Assembly: GCA_020002185.1 (NCBI GenBank)
Contig: CM034534.1
Span: 33,779,170-33,843,169 of the forward strand
Direction: 5' to 3'
Length of the DNA: 64,000 nucleotides
Source of the DNA: Paraescarpia echinospica
Lineage: Eukaryota > Annelida > Polychaeta > Sabellida > Siboglinidae
Below the pieces are notes generated by a model, which saw only the letters and a program-made list of their open reading frames with translations, was not told the origin of the DNA and made no database searches. Numbering within the stretch: position 1 is the first letter of the stretch; each line of letters opens with the position of its first letter. Below, piece after piece: positions 50,306 to 56,901 of this stretch. The position numbers and the translations under genes are program-made.

Positions 50306-52608
50306 ACTCAAACTAAAGAGCAGTTATTACATTGGAATGTCATCATCAGTAATGACCGTATGGTCCTCTCAGGAACCCTGCCCTGGAGACCCAGGCCTGC
50401 GACCGTGTCTACCGCCTCGGCCAGAAGAAGAACGTCGTCATTCACAAGTATGCTGGCACCACTTACTTTAGCAATATTTTTAAAGGAAAATATCCATTAA
50501 TTTTGTTATTGGAAAATCATGTTTTATCGTATTCTAACATACACACTGCCCAGATATGTTTAATGGAGAAGAAACAACTTGTAAGTTCATCAGTTCAGTG
50601 TTTACAAAAACCGCCGAGTTGTCACTGAAATCCATGAATAGCGAGCTCGGATAATTATCAGCCCACGACCCAATCGGGGCGTGATGATGTACCATGTGAT
50701 ACACAAACCTGTCTAATTAGTAAGTGGACATGAGAGAGCACAAAGTTAAAGTGGAGCACTGTTATGTTTCCTTGTGAAACACCTGCCTCAAAACACTTAA
50801 ATATCAACAACAACAAATGTTTCATCATAACGTATTTGTGCAGTCAGTATGTTGTAATATATATAGTTTATACTGTATAACATGATTTCATGATAGAAAA
50901 TAACAGACTACCTCTCTCTAACAGAAATTGTTTTATAGTGACATAACTGACTGACATGTGATGACATAACTGACTGACATGTGATGACATGACTGACTGA
51001 CATGTGATGACATGACTGACTGACATGTGATTTCATGACTGACTGACATGAGATGACACTGACACTGTTTGTCGTTGTGCCAGGTTCCTGTGTCAGGACA
51101 CAGTGGAGGAGAAGATTGCTCAGCTGCAGAAGAGGAAGATCTCCCTTGCTCACAACGTCCTCACTGGGTATGACACCTCCCTTATATCCCGTTCCTTTCA
51201 ATACCACTACTTTCATTCGATCCCACACCCTCTTTGGTCCCATTCCCTCCCTACCATCCCACTACAACTTTCTCCCAATCCCTTCCTCTAATCCCACTCC
51301 CTCCCTTTGATCCCATTCCCTTCCTTCCATCCCGCTACCACTTTCTCCCGATCCATTCCTCCAATCCCACTCCCTCCCTTTGATCCCATTCCCTTCCTTC
51401 CATCCCGCTACCACTTTCTCCCGATCCCTTCCTCTAATCCCACTCCCTCCCTTTGATCCCATTCCCTCCCTTCCATCCCACTACCACTTTCTCCCGATCC
51501 CTTCCTCTAATCCCACTCCCTCCCTTTGATTCCATTTCCTCCCTTCCATCCCACTACCACTTTCTCCCAATCCCTTCCTCTAATCCCACTCCCTCCCTTT
51601 CTCCCAATCCTTCCCTTTGATCCCATATCCTCCTTTCGATCACTCTCAGTCGTGTCTCAGTTTTCCCTTTTACACCCATTGTGCATTCAGTGACATATCA
51701 TGGATTGTAAACAGCCATAGAACAACCTGCAATTACTATTGAGGGATTTGTTTGCTTCTAAATGTTACACAGTTCTATAGATGGGAAACAATATCAGTTC
51801 TGTTCTGTGAGTCTTCTTTCTATGGATAACAGCTGTGCTTGCGTGTGTTGGAGCGTGAGTGTCTGTGTGTGTTGATGCGTGCGTGCCTGTGTGTGTGTGT
51901 TGGTGCGTGCGTGTCTGTGTGTGTGTGTTGATGAGTGCGTGCCTGAGTGTGTGTGTGTTGGTGCGTGCGTGTCTGTGTGTGTGTTGATGCGTGCGTGCCT
52001 GGGTGTGTGTGTGTTGGTGCGTGTGTGTCTGTGTGTGTGTGTTGATGAGTGCGTGTGTGTGTTGGTGCGTGCATGTCTGTGTATGTGTTGATGAGTGCGT
52101 GCCTGAGTGTGTGTGTGTTGATGCGTGCGTGCCTGAGTGTGTGTGTGTTGGTGCGTGCGTGTCTGTGTGTGTGTTGATGCGTGCGTGCTTGGGTGTGTGT
52201 GTTGGTGCATGCATGTCTGTGTGTGTGTTGATGTGTGCGTGCCTGGGTGTGTGTGTTGGTGCGTGCGCGTCTGTGTGTGTTGATGCGTGTGTGCCTGGGT
52301 GTGTGTGTGTTGATGCGTGCGTGCCTGTGTGTGTGTGTGTGTGTGTGCCTGTGTTCATGTGTACCTGTGTTCAAATGTACATGCATGTGTGCCTCCACAC
52401 ATACACATTTTCAGATCAAATTTAGTTAACCATAAAATTATTACCAATGATCATGCATGCATATTTACAGACAATTAATCTGTGTTTCATCCACAGTGCT
52501 GGTGCCTCGGCCAACAAGTTGACCCTAGCTGACCTCAAGATGTTGTTTGGACTCGACACCGAAGTACGGGATACACAGATGCGACCATTTGGACCTGTCA
52601 GATTGTAG
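11046..52608 (+). CDS. TTF2: Transcription termination factor 2 (SNF2-family ATPase), 24 exons
   Basis: TTF2 is a double-stranded-DNA-dependent ATPase. It releases RNA polymerase II from templates and is needed for transcript release at mitosis. The 24 exons (listed separately) all have GT-AG borders and consistent phases, and join to 3507 nt = 1168 aa plus stop, close to the vertebrate protein. Order along the protein: GRF zinc finger (about 20-56) and an associated conserved segment (56-111); a polar, probably disordered linker (112-371); a conserved linker (372-511); SNF2 ATPase lobe 1 with GLGKT 562-566, DEAH 714-717 and TGTP 742-745; lobe 2 from about 1000 with [11 protein letters not shown], Arg 1090 and Arg 1093. 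No stop or frameshift was seen, so the gene looks functional. Weakest point: the first exon. Confidence 0.93.
11281..11389 (+). CDS. TTF2: TTF2 exon 2 (GRF zinc finger)
   Basis: Residues 20-56. [19 protein letters not shown] and then RCNF form the GRF-type zinc finger, with Cys 23, 42 and 49 as likely ligands. GRF fingers bind single-stranded nucleic acid. Acceptor TTGCAG, donor GTAAAC. Confidence 0.9.
11390..13184 (+). other. TTF2 intron 2
   Basis: AT-rich. It contains the 160-bp direct-repeat pair at 12025-12183 and 12772-12933 (listed separately). No other recognised content. Confidence 0.7.
12025..12933. repeat. Direct repeats (159 and 162 bp) flanking a 588-bp segment
   Basis: 12025-12183 and 12772-12933 align end to end. 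Both start TAATGTTT, share CAAACATTGAA, AAGTTATGTC and CACCATAAA, and finish ATGGAAATGCCCA. The segment between them contains a 78-codon + strand frame (12516-12752) of unknown nature. This could be a small terminal-repeat retroelement or a duplicated block; no clear primer site was seen. Confidence 0.7.
13185..13274 (+). CDS. TTF2: TTF2 exon 3
   Basis: Residues 56-86, [15 protein letters not shown]. It supplies a Cys and a His (63 and 66) typical of the TTF2 finger region. Donor GTGAGT. Confidence 0.85.
13928..14003 (+). CDS. TTF2: TTF2 exon 4
   Basis: Residues 86-111, [19 protein letters not shown]. It matches the conserved FxRC-WCG segment after the TTF2 GRF finger. Acceptor TTGCAG, donor GTCAGT. 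Confidence 0.85.
14698..15477 (+). CDS. TTF2: TTF2 exon 5 (large, low-complexity linker)
   Basis: 260 codons, residues 112-371. Rich in Lys, Ser, Thr and Pro, with a KEKEERKEK charged stretch, then [12 protein letters not shown]. It ends [12 protein letters not shown]. Probably a disordered, phosphorylatable linker. Acceptor TTATAG at 14692-14697, donor GTGAGT. The open frame continues past the donor to 15879, but the downstream part is hydrophobic intron sequence. Confidence 0.9.
15945..16290 (+). mobile_element. LINE C-terminal fragment in intron 5
   Basis: On the + strand, [15 protein letters not shown], then LRPSVPQQ, then [12 protein letters not shown] and a FKKKLT tail. This is the usual last 100 residues of a CR1/L2-type LINE protein, with frame breaks. 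Confidence 0.75.
16388..16529 (+). CDS. TTF2: TTF2 exon 6
   Basis: Residues 372-419. [20 protein letters not shown], then an ITEL...QLD helix likely to form a coiled coil. Typical of the TTF2 region before the ATPase. Confidence 0.9.
16530..18941 (+). other. TTF2 intron 6
   Basis: Dominated by the CA-rich compound minisatellite at 17124-18655. The remainder is AT-rich with no recognised content. Confidence 0.8.
17124..18655. repeat. CA-rich compound minisatellite
   Basis: About 1.5 kb of CACACA runs punctuated by CGCATGCACA, ATATACAGTCA, CATCCACAC and ATACCGTCA in a shuffled order. The effective unit is about 40 bases. Three + frames and several - frames stay open for hundreds of codons only because the unit lacks stops. 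On the TTF2 transcript it would be a long CA-rich RNA. Confidence 0.95.
18942..19118 (+). CDS. TTF2: TTF2 exon 7
   Basis: Residues 419-478, a Thr/Ala/Gln-rich linker ending [12 protein letters not shown]. Supported by phase fit at both ends and the donor GTAAGT. Confidence 0.8.
19119..20590 (+). other. TTF2 intron 7
   Basis: AT-rich sequence of about 1.5 kb. I see no repeat array, mobile element or open frame worth reporting. Confidence 0.7.
20591..20690 (+). CDS. TTF2: TTF2 exon 8
   Basis: Residues 478-511. [15 protein letters not shown] is a strongly conserved TTF2 block just before the ATPase. Confidence 0.92.
21682..21821 (+). CDS. TTF2: TTF2 exon 9 (start of SNF2 domain)
   Basis: Residues 511-558. 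[16 protein letters not shown] is the Q-motif-like opening of SNF2 ATPases, followed by PPGGILG. Donor GTAAGT. The 246-codon open frame running into it from 21089 is intron sequence. Confidence 0.95.
21822..23545 (+). other. TTF2 intron 9
   Basis: AT-rich intron with no array and no recognised mobile element. Confidence 0.6.
23546..23677 (+). CDS. TTF2: TTF2 exon 10 (Walker A)
   Basis: Residues 558-602. [20 protein letters not shown] contains the nucleotide-binding GLGKT with Lys 565. It is followed by a Lys/Glu-rich insertion, [12 protein letters not shown]. Confidence 0.97.
24544..24697 (+). CDS. TTF2: TTF2 exon 11 (motif Ia)
   Basis: Residues 602-653. [18 protein letters not shown] is SNF2 motif Ia. 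It then reads VVIYHGPNR. Confidence 0.96.
24698..26360. repeat. Polypyrimidine (CT-rich) minisatellite
   Basis: Begins essentially at the donor of exon 11. From about 24900 it repeats a unit of about 35-38 bases built from CTCATCTTCTTCT, CCTATTCTTCCCTCTTCA and a run of C. The transcript strand is nearly free of G for 1.4 kb. Long Ser/Pro/Leu-rich frames across it are artefacts. Confidence 0.95.
26773..26887 (+). CDS. TTF2: TTF2 exon 12
   Basis: Residues 653-691. [18 protein letters not shown] is SNF2 motif Ib/Ic (TTY). An acidic, polar stretch follows. Confidence 0.95.
27383..27582 (+). CDS. TTF2: TTF2 exon 13 (DEAH box)
   Basis: Residues 692-758. [12 protein letters not shown] holds the Walker B DEAH at 714-717. 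[12 protein letters not shown] is motif III. Confidence 0.98.
28050..28114 (+). CDS. TTF2: TTF2 exon 14
   Basis: Residues 758-780. [19 protein letters not shown] is the conserved FLR-P-W block of SNF2 proteins. Confidence 0.95.
28387..28740. repeat. Dispersed-repeat segment with internal duplication
   Basis: AGTCCTTTGGCCGAAGGTCC near 28387 is followed by two copies of a block of about 100 bp (about 28480-28560 and 28630-28715). Each copy contains TTCAGCAACTTTTT, TTTTGCATAGA and AAATCTGTATTTGATTGAAT. A third piece of the same motif lies at about 29387. The related words CCAAAGGACTTCAGGGCC close the duplicated blocks near 30510 and 30950. Confidence 0.6.
29532..29842 (-). mobile_element. LINE reverse transcriptase fragment
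   Basis: On the - strand [19 protein letters not shown] is RT motif A, followed by [20 protein letters not shown]. Only this piece is recognisable and it is broken by stops. The clade cannot be fixed. Confidence 0.7.
30095..30984. repeat. Tandem duplication of a 0.43-0.45-kb block
   Basis: 30095-30543 and 30552-30984 match along their length. Both begin CTACCTTTTGCTCTCAAATA and both end with a GGACTTCAGGGCC-TTGGCCCA motif. Divergence is a few percent plus small indels, so the duplication is old relative to the nearby minisatellites. Confidence 0.85.
32095..32757. repeat. 18-bp minisatellite abutting the exon 15 acceptor
   Basis: About 35 imperfect copies of GTTAACTGCATGTGTTGT-type units, with a few copies lacking some bases. 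The last unit runs straight into TGTTTGCAG, the acceptor of exon 15. Each unit carries TTAAC, which fits the animal branchpoint pattern YTNAY. Confidence 0.9.
32766..32854 (+). CDS. TTF2: TTF2 exon 15
   Basis: Residues 780-809. [17 protein letters not shown] is the conserved LLRRTK block. Donor GTCAGT. Confidence 0.95.
33000..37600. repeat. 53/54-bp minisatellite, about 86 copies
   Basis: The unit contains TGTTATAATAGATATAACAA, then TGGTTCATTAAAACACATTT and a variable link such as GGGCGGTTGGAA, AGGCGGTTGGT or GGGGTGGTTGGAA. Links ending in GGGGYRG make 54-bp units, the others 53. Blocks of the same variants recur: the GGCTCATT variant followed by AGGCGGTTGGT and then GGGGCAG appears near 33210, 34010, 35130 and 35455. 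Frames such as [15 protein letters not shown] are repeat artefacts. It fills most of intron 15. Confidence 0.97.
37865..37956 (+). CDS. TTF2: TTF2 exon 16
   Basis: Residues 810-840. [20 protein letters not shown], then [11 protein letters not shown], the LSxEEr-Y block of SNF2 proteins. Confidence 0.95.
37957..39303 (+). other. TTF2 intron 16
   Basis: AT-rich intron of about 1.3 kb with no array and no recognised element. Confidence 0.7.
39304..39556 (+). CDS. TTF2: TTF2 exon 17
   Basis: Residues 840-924. [15 protein letters not shown], a Ser/Gln/Asn-rich insertion, then [19 protein letters not shown], the conserved LRLRQxCCH segment before lobe 2. Donor GTACGT. Confidence 0.95.
39756..46437. 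repeat. 69-bp minisatellite, about 95 copies, with higher-order structure
   Basis: Unit of exactly 69 bases containing GCTCCTTAGCTGTCAGAGG, TTACAAAAACAAGAAGGTTA, then TGTCTATACGCAAGGG and ATTCTTACCGACAT. Variants are mainly GTACGC, ATACGC or ATGC in the middle. As 69 is 23 codons, two + frames stay open for up to 1148 codons; the third frame and the - strand carry stops. A degenerate stretch lies at 40760-41180. A rare TTTGCTGTC variant and a GAAGGT hexamer duplication recur 1386 bp apart. It occupies most of intron 17. Confidence 0.97.
46427..46764. repeat. 60-bp hybrid repeat at the edge of the 69-bp array
   Basis: Five to six nearly perfect copies. Each keeps the TGTCTGTACGCAAGGG and ATTCTTACCGACATG part of the 69-bp unit, but the rest is replaced by CCCACATGGTGTCACCCAGC and CACCAGAGA. 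Only the last copy has a change (ACCAACATG). The near-identity points to recent amplification. Confidence 0.95.
46983..47141 (+). CDS. TTF2: TTF2 exon 18
   Basis: Residues 925-977. [13 protein letters not shown], then [19 protein letters not shown]. Acceptor CCTCAG, donor GTCAGT. Helical linker between the two ATPase lobes. Confidence 0.9.
47142..47520. repeat. GGTGGATG-type simple repeat at the exon 18 donor
   Basis: Starts inside the donor region and consists of GGGTGGGTGGATGGAT words that decay to the right. On the transcript it is a G-rich intron start. Confidence 0.9.
47628..47695 (+). CDS. TTF2: TTF2 exon 19
   Basis: Residues 978-1000. [14 protein letters not shown], then PMKR. Corresponds to the S-K-ixxLL-xi block opening lobe 2. 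Donor GTATGG, phase 2, which fits exon 20. Confidence 0.9.
47951..49246. repeat. 43-bp minisatellite made of the exon 20 splice acceptor and exon start
   Basis: Each full unit is TGTTTGTAG followed by the first 34 bases of exon 20 (TGTGATCGTGTCTCAG, then TGGACCTCCATGTTGATG). There are about 25-27 copies, some shortened to about 33-35 bases, and a SINE interrupts them at 48218-48511. The last copy is the real exon start at 49213. Confidence 0.95.
48218..48511 (+). mobile_element. tRNA-derived SINE, apparently full length
   Basis: 294 bp. The head has an A-box-like TAGTGATTAGCACATCCG and a B-box-like GAGTTCGCAAAATC. The tail contains CAATTTGGGACGTA, CAGTGACCACC and CCAGCATATAAA and ends GACTAGTTGAAAGAGACC. 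It is flanked by TTGATGTGTTTGTAG at 48203-48217 and TTGATGTATTTGTAG at 48512-48526. These could be a target duplication or simply neighbouring array units. A second, truncated copy is at 7804-7960. Confidence 0.8.
49213..49366 (+). CDS. TTF2: TTF2 exon 20 (start of helicase lobe 2)
   Basis: Residues 1000-1051. [17 protein letters not shown] is SNF2 motif IV, then TIRGDV and RMELVEAFN (motif IVa/V region). Its first 34 nt are the sequence amplified in the array in front. The last TAG before 49213 is the acceptor that fits the phase. Confidence 0.95.
49777..49859 (+). CDS. TTF2: TTF2 exon 21
   Basis: Residues 1052-1079. [20 protein letters not shown] is motif V (SLRAGGxGLNL), then LFMVDLHW. 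Confidence 0.98.
50152..50225 (-). repeat. tRNA-like sequence, SINE head or tRNA pseudogene
   Basis: On the - strand GGTAGCTCAGCGGCAGAGC is an A-box arm and GGTTCTAGTCC a B box, about 30 bases apart. The two acceptor-stem strands do not pair, so a working tRNA is unlikely. A CA microsatellite adjoins it at 50245-50300. Confidence 0.65.
50245..50300. repeat. CA microsatellite
   Basis: Uninterrupted CA repeat of about 55 bp in intron 21. Confidence 0.95.
50373..50447 (+). CDS. TTF2: TTF2 exon 22 (motif VI)
   Basis: Residues 1079-1104. [19 protein letters not shown] holds the arginine fingers (Arg 1090 and Arg 1093) of motif VI. Confidence 0.98.
50940..51058. repeat. 23-bp minisatellite before exon 23
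   Basis: About five copies of ACTGACTGACATGTGATGAC-type units. The array ends about 25 bases before the acceptor of exon 23. Each unit carries CTGAC words that fit the branchpoint pattern. Confidence 0.9.
51084..51167 (+). CDS. TTF2: TTF2 exon 23
   Basis: Residues 1104-1132. [18 protein letters not shown] is the TVEEKIxxLQ block that closes SNF2 domains. Confidence 0.97.
51180..51640. repeat. CT-rich minisatellite at the start of intron 23
   Basis: Copies of a unit of about 65-75 bases composed of CCACTCCCTCCCTTTGATCC, CATTCCCTCC and ACCACTTTCTCCCGATCC. It starts about 12 bases after the donor. Confidence 0.9.
51840..52350. repeat. TG-rich minisatellite before exon 24
   Basis: TGTGTGTGTTGATGCGTGCG and GTGCCTGGG/GTGTCTGTG words in alternation, with a unit of about 40-45 bases. 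It lies about 150 bp before the last exon, so intron 23 reads CU-rich and then UG-rich. Confidence 0.92.
52497..52608 (+). CDS. TTF2: TTF2 exon 24 (stop codon)
   Basis: Residues 1132-1168. [12 protein letters not shown], the standard TTF2/SNF2 C-terminal motif, then RPFGPVRL and TAG at 52606-52608. Confidence 0.95.
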
Positions 52609-53307
52609 TTCACTTAAGTTCACCTAGGCTTTGACTTACCACGACGCAAACAATTTGGCTCTTTAAGAAGGAAACTCGTGCCTGAAGAATAATGGAAATG
52701 CAAGCAGAAATCCTTCCCTTAGAAACTTATTTTTTGTCACATTATAAAGTGTGGACATATTGATGTACAATGCACAATTAGATGTAAGAAAGCAGTCATA
52801 TTTTACTGGAGTGAGAGTGAGCTGGATGAATTGCTTTTGTGCCGAGTTGTCAGTGTACAACATTTTGGGGAACACATTACAATGCACAGGATCATGTGGT
52901 AGATTGGATTTCAAATCAGTGTGTCCCCGGATTCCGCCATCCCTGATAAATAATGACTGCTCCCTGATATCCAATCATATTTGCTACTTTATTGTTGTTA
53001 TATTTTTATATAACCCTTATTTGTTTTAAATCAATTTTGTTGTCATCGTATCAGGTTGTACATGAGTGTGAATGTATTTTTATAAGACTATATTTTATAA
53101 GTCAGCTGATGGTGTCTGTGTGTTTATTCAACAGGTGGACAGGTTTATTTTATATAAGGAAGTGTTACTGCAGTCCAAGACTCATCTACAACTTGATCAA
53201 GAACTAAATGGGTAACTCCAAGTTGCATTTATGTTATCATAAGACCACTTTTATTTATGTAGAACATATAATGTCGGATTGAATATGCATCAGTTTTTTA
53301 ATTGAAA

Positions 53308-53313
53308 AATAAA
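53308..53313 (+). promoter_or_regulatory. Candidate TTF2 polyadenylation signal
   Basis: First canonical AATAAA after the stop, giving a 3' UTR of about 0.7 kb. Transcript data would be needed to confirm it. Confidence 0.45.
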
Positions 53314-53339
53314 AGTTAACTTGAGCTACCATAAATAGT

Positions 53340-56180
53340 TATTGCTTGATCTGAAAACCAACTAATTGCATTAGTGTATTTATGTACATATTTTCCTCCC
53401 AGATGCTTTGCATCTCAGGCACCAAACTTTCAGGGGTTCGTTTAAGACACCTCGGAAGAAATTAGATATGCTTTTGCATCTGTTAACATTGTACGAATTA
53501 AGCAACTCCCCAGGGGTCACCACTGTGACTTGATGGTCGCAGTAAAACGAAATGATCAGTGTAGTTTTATGTCAAAGTACTGTAATGGTTACCTCCGCTG
53601 CCGTGGTTTCTTGTTCCATGGCTTGATGTAAAAGTAAACTAGTCGAACATAACAAAGATATGATGATCAGACTTTGTAAGTGATAGGATAGCATTACATC
53701 TCTACCATGCAGTGCTGTATGCAAATAAATTACGCATGAAGTCAACACATGATGGCAAACAAATGCGAGGTACATAATAGCTCAATTTATTACGAAATAT
53801 CTCGTCAGTGTACAATATCGATCTGCTTCCCGGACATCAAGTACATAAACAGTTCTCGGTGCTAGCCAAGCATACAGTAATAACACAGCCAAGATAGGTC
53901 AGCCGCCTGTGCCAATACATGTAGACTGTGATGACCATCATATCATACATACTTGTAGTATCTATAGTATGCTGTGCACACTGTTTGACAAAAGTAAATC
54001 TGCCAATTCTAATGTGCCAAGTCTCTTGTACAAAAATATTGCATACAAAAATTATCACCATATCACTAGCTATGTCGTTTATCTTCCTTTCGTGTATTTA
54101 GTTATGTTATATTTGTAAACAAAGTGACAGAAGCCTCACCGATTCTGTTGATATATAATGTGCCATCAAGTACACACGTGTCGCATTGTCATAAGCTGAT
54201 ATATCAACTATTCCCAAAGTTGTGTCATGAAAAATCTATATACACCAATAACCAAGGCATGTTATATTTGACTAGGCCATGTGTGTCTATGCCTCCGAGT
54301 GATTTCCCCCATTAAATTATGTACATTTTAAATGGGTCTCACATACTGGGAGTGACCAAAATGCAATGTTTGCTTTTTTTGCTAGGCCATCATAAATTTA
54401 CCCGCTGCACGCAGGACTAATTTTGGTTCAATAGCAGTACTAACATGGCAGAAATACAACATGTTGAAGGGCTACTTAAACACTGTGCTAATCACTGGTA
54501 TGTTTATAGCAACATAATATTTAAATGTACAGGACTGAATGAAATTCATAAGTTTTGTCGCAGATAACAAACTACCTGGTATGTCAGTTGTGGAAGAAGA
54601 CCAAGTATATGCCAAACGCTGTCAAAACGAGAATCCTTCCTGCGTGCAATGCATTATGGGCTATCGAGGAAAGCCAAAACAATTGATTCAGCACAGAACA
54701 AGGATGTTTATCACATAAATAACAAAGCACATCTCGTGGGTGTTTGCTACGAGCAGTTAATTCATTCAGTGTTAGTTGCATAATATTAATTATACAAATA
54801 CATTCGTCTCTCACTAAGCTGACTACAAAATTTTATGTAATGAACCTTTTAAAACTACTTCCACAACTTATCACAAATCATGTCTGTTGATGTTATATAT
54901 TGCAGTTAGTTCAATAAGAGTCTAGTTTAGTTGAAATCCACAACATAATTGACTTTGATCATAAGACTGGGAAATTTGCAAACCAGAATGTCATAGTGGA
55001 CAGGTCCGATTTGAAATAAAGATCAAACATCGATGTGAAATAAAGATCAAACATCGATGTGAAATAAAGATCAAACATCAATGTGAAATAAAGAAAAAAT
55101 CTGTTTTAAAGGAACAACTTCTAAAATCTCATTCTGCCCACTGTATATATATATTTATGTTTTATACACAAAGTATTTATCTGCAAAATGTGTCCTACAA
55201 TTTGTGTGCTTTGAGATAAATCATGTTTTCTCTTGGATAATAATACTGACACCGTCATTTCATCAGTGTTATGGCGTATAACACATGTTGCTGCAAGACG
55301 TTTTTACCTCCACTGCTAGCAACTATAGACACCATTCATACCACGCTTACAAGCACAAAACATTCTGCAGATAAACACTTCATATATACCTATACACATA
55401 CTTAAATAAGACATAATTCTAGAATTTATGTTGGCATATTGTTCAAAAAGTGACTACTTCACAATTTTTTTAAAGAGGTAACAGCTGTTCAGCTTCAACA
55501 AACTGAACAAATATCTTCAAAATATGAACCATGATTTAGATGCGAACATGTCCACATTTTCTAACACAAGGCAATATAAACCATATTCACATCTTCAATT
55601 ATACTGTACATGGACAATGTTCATAAGCTGGCAATCAACTGTGGGTGAACCCTTGGTAAGTAATCTGACCTTCCAAATAACATTTCTTCAGTCCTATATC
55701 ACAGTGTAGAATGTATCAATTAAAATAAAATATCTTAAAAAGGACTACTGCACAGATGCAATAGACAAAACTAATGTTCCACTTCATAAGTGCCTTTGTA
55801 GCAAATGTTTTGGTGATGGAAAGATCATGTCTCTGACAGAAAGACCATCAACTGTCACAGTCCAACAAATAAAAAATTATGTATGTACAACTGAACTGAA
55901 TATTGTTTTCATATTTCACAGTCAAATTAGCTTTTTTCTTCCATAACATTTTAGCAGTTTTCAGTCTTTGTCATACCACTGGATGGCGACACAGTAGTTG
56001 CTCCATGCATGTCTACGAAGACCTTCAGAGAAGCCAATCAAGTAATCACCGGGATGCCACACCAGTTACAGCACATGCCTAGAACTACTACTATGTCGCC
56101 ATCTAGAGGTAGTCTGTGTAACAAAATAACAACTGAATAAAATACACAAATTAGACTGATAAACGAAAACAAATCGAACA
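53340..56180. other. Intergenic region between TTF2 and LST2
   Basis: AT-rich, with only short, unconvincing open frames. It includes a small tandem repeat at 55005-55095. No gene recognised. Confidence 0.65.
55005..55095. repeat. 24-bp tandem repeat
   Basis: Three to four copies of GATCAAACATCGATGTGAAA plus TAAA, the last ones degenerate. Confidence 0.9.
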
Positions 56181-56187
56181 CCAAATC

Positions 56188-56445
56188 AAAAGGAAGAAGT
56201 GGAGCTGGATAGGCCACAAGCTCAGGAAACCTGCAACTCGCATCACAAGACAGGCACTGACATGGAACCCGCAGGGGAGAAAGAAAAGAGGAAGGCCAAG
56301 AAACACCTGACGCAGGGAGGTAGGAGCAGACATGACAAAAGCAGGACGGAATTGGAAAGAACTGGAAATAACTACACAAAACCGTATCCGGTGGAACAGA
56401 GTTGTTGATGGCCTATGCTCCACCAGGGAGTGAAAAGGGTTAAGT
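56188..56445 (+). mobile_element. RTE-like LINE 3' end
   Basis: One + frame reads [20 protein letters not shown], then [16 protein letters not shown], a stop, then GRNWKELE and RWNRVVDGLCSTRE. This is the very common C-terminus of RTE/CR1-group LINE proteins. Only the last 80-90 codons remain. Confidence 0.8.
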
Positions 56446-56772
56446 CAAGTCACAAAATGACTTTATGCCACTTGTCCAACTTATGAATACTTTCATAAAC
56501 GCCTTAGGCTTACACTTTTGGCAACCTTAACATAATTTAATTATGCATTATTACTTACCAACATTGGGCACAGTATGTAATGTCAAGAGATGATTAATTA
56601 CTGATGATAACAGTTGATAAGTCTTCACAAATCCACCGACTCAAAGTTCCTAGAAGGCATCTTGTGATAGTTCTGAGCTGGTGAAATATTTGGCCCAGTA
56701 TCCGAGTCATGGTCACAATAAAATCATACGACTAGCAGCAATTGCTGCAGAACGACATCGCTGTTGCCATGG

Positions 56773-56901
56773 TTACTCGTATGTGTCAGTGGTGAAAGGC
56801 GTCAGTTCAAACATGAAGCAATGGTTGCACACGCGGACGGCTTTCTCAAATCCAAAGTGAGGCAGCGGGGCGCTGTTACACGAACACCGGCCACAGAATA
56901 T
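56773..56901 (-). CDS. LST2: LST2 last exon (second half of FYVE, stop)
   Basis: On the - strand after [24 protein letters not shown], then [16 protein letters not shown] and TAA at 56775-56773. It supplies the CGRC and CNHC zinc pairs and the RVC motif of the FYVE domain. It starts in phase 0, exactly matching the previous donor. Confidence 0.95.
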   Translation of the reverse strand: MFCGRCSCNSAPLPHFGFEKAVRVCNHCFMFELTPFTTDTYE

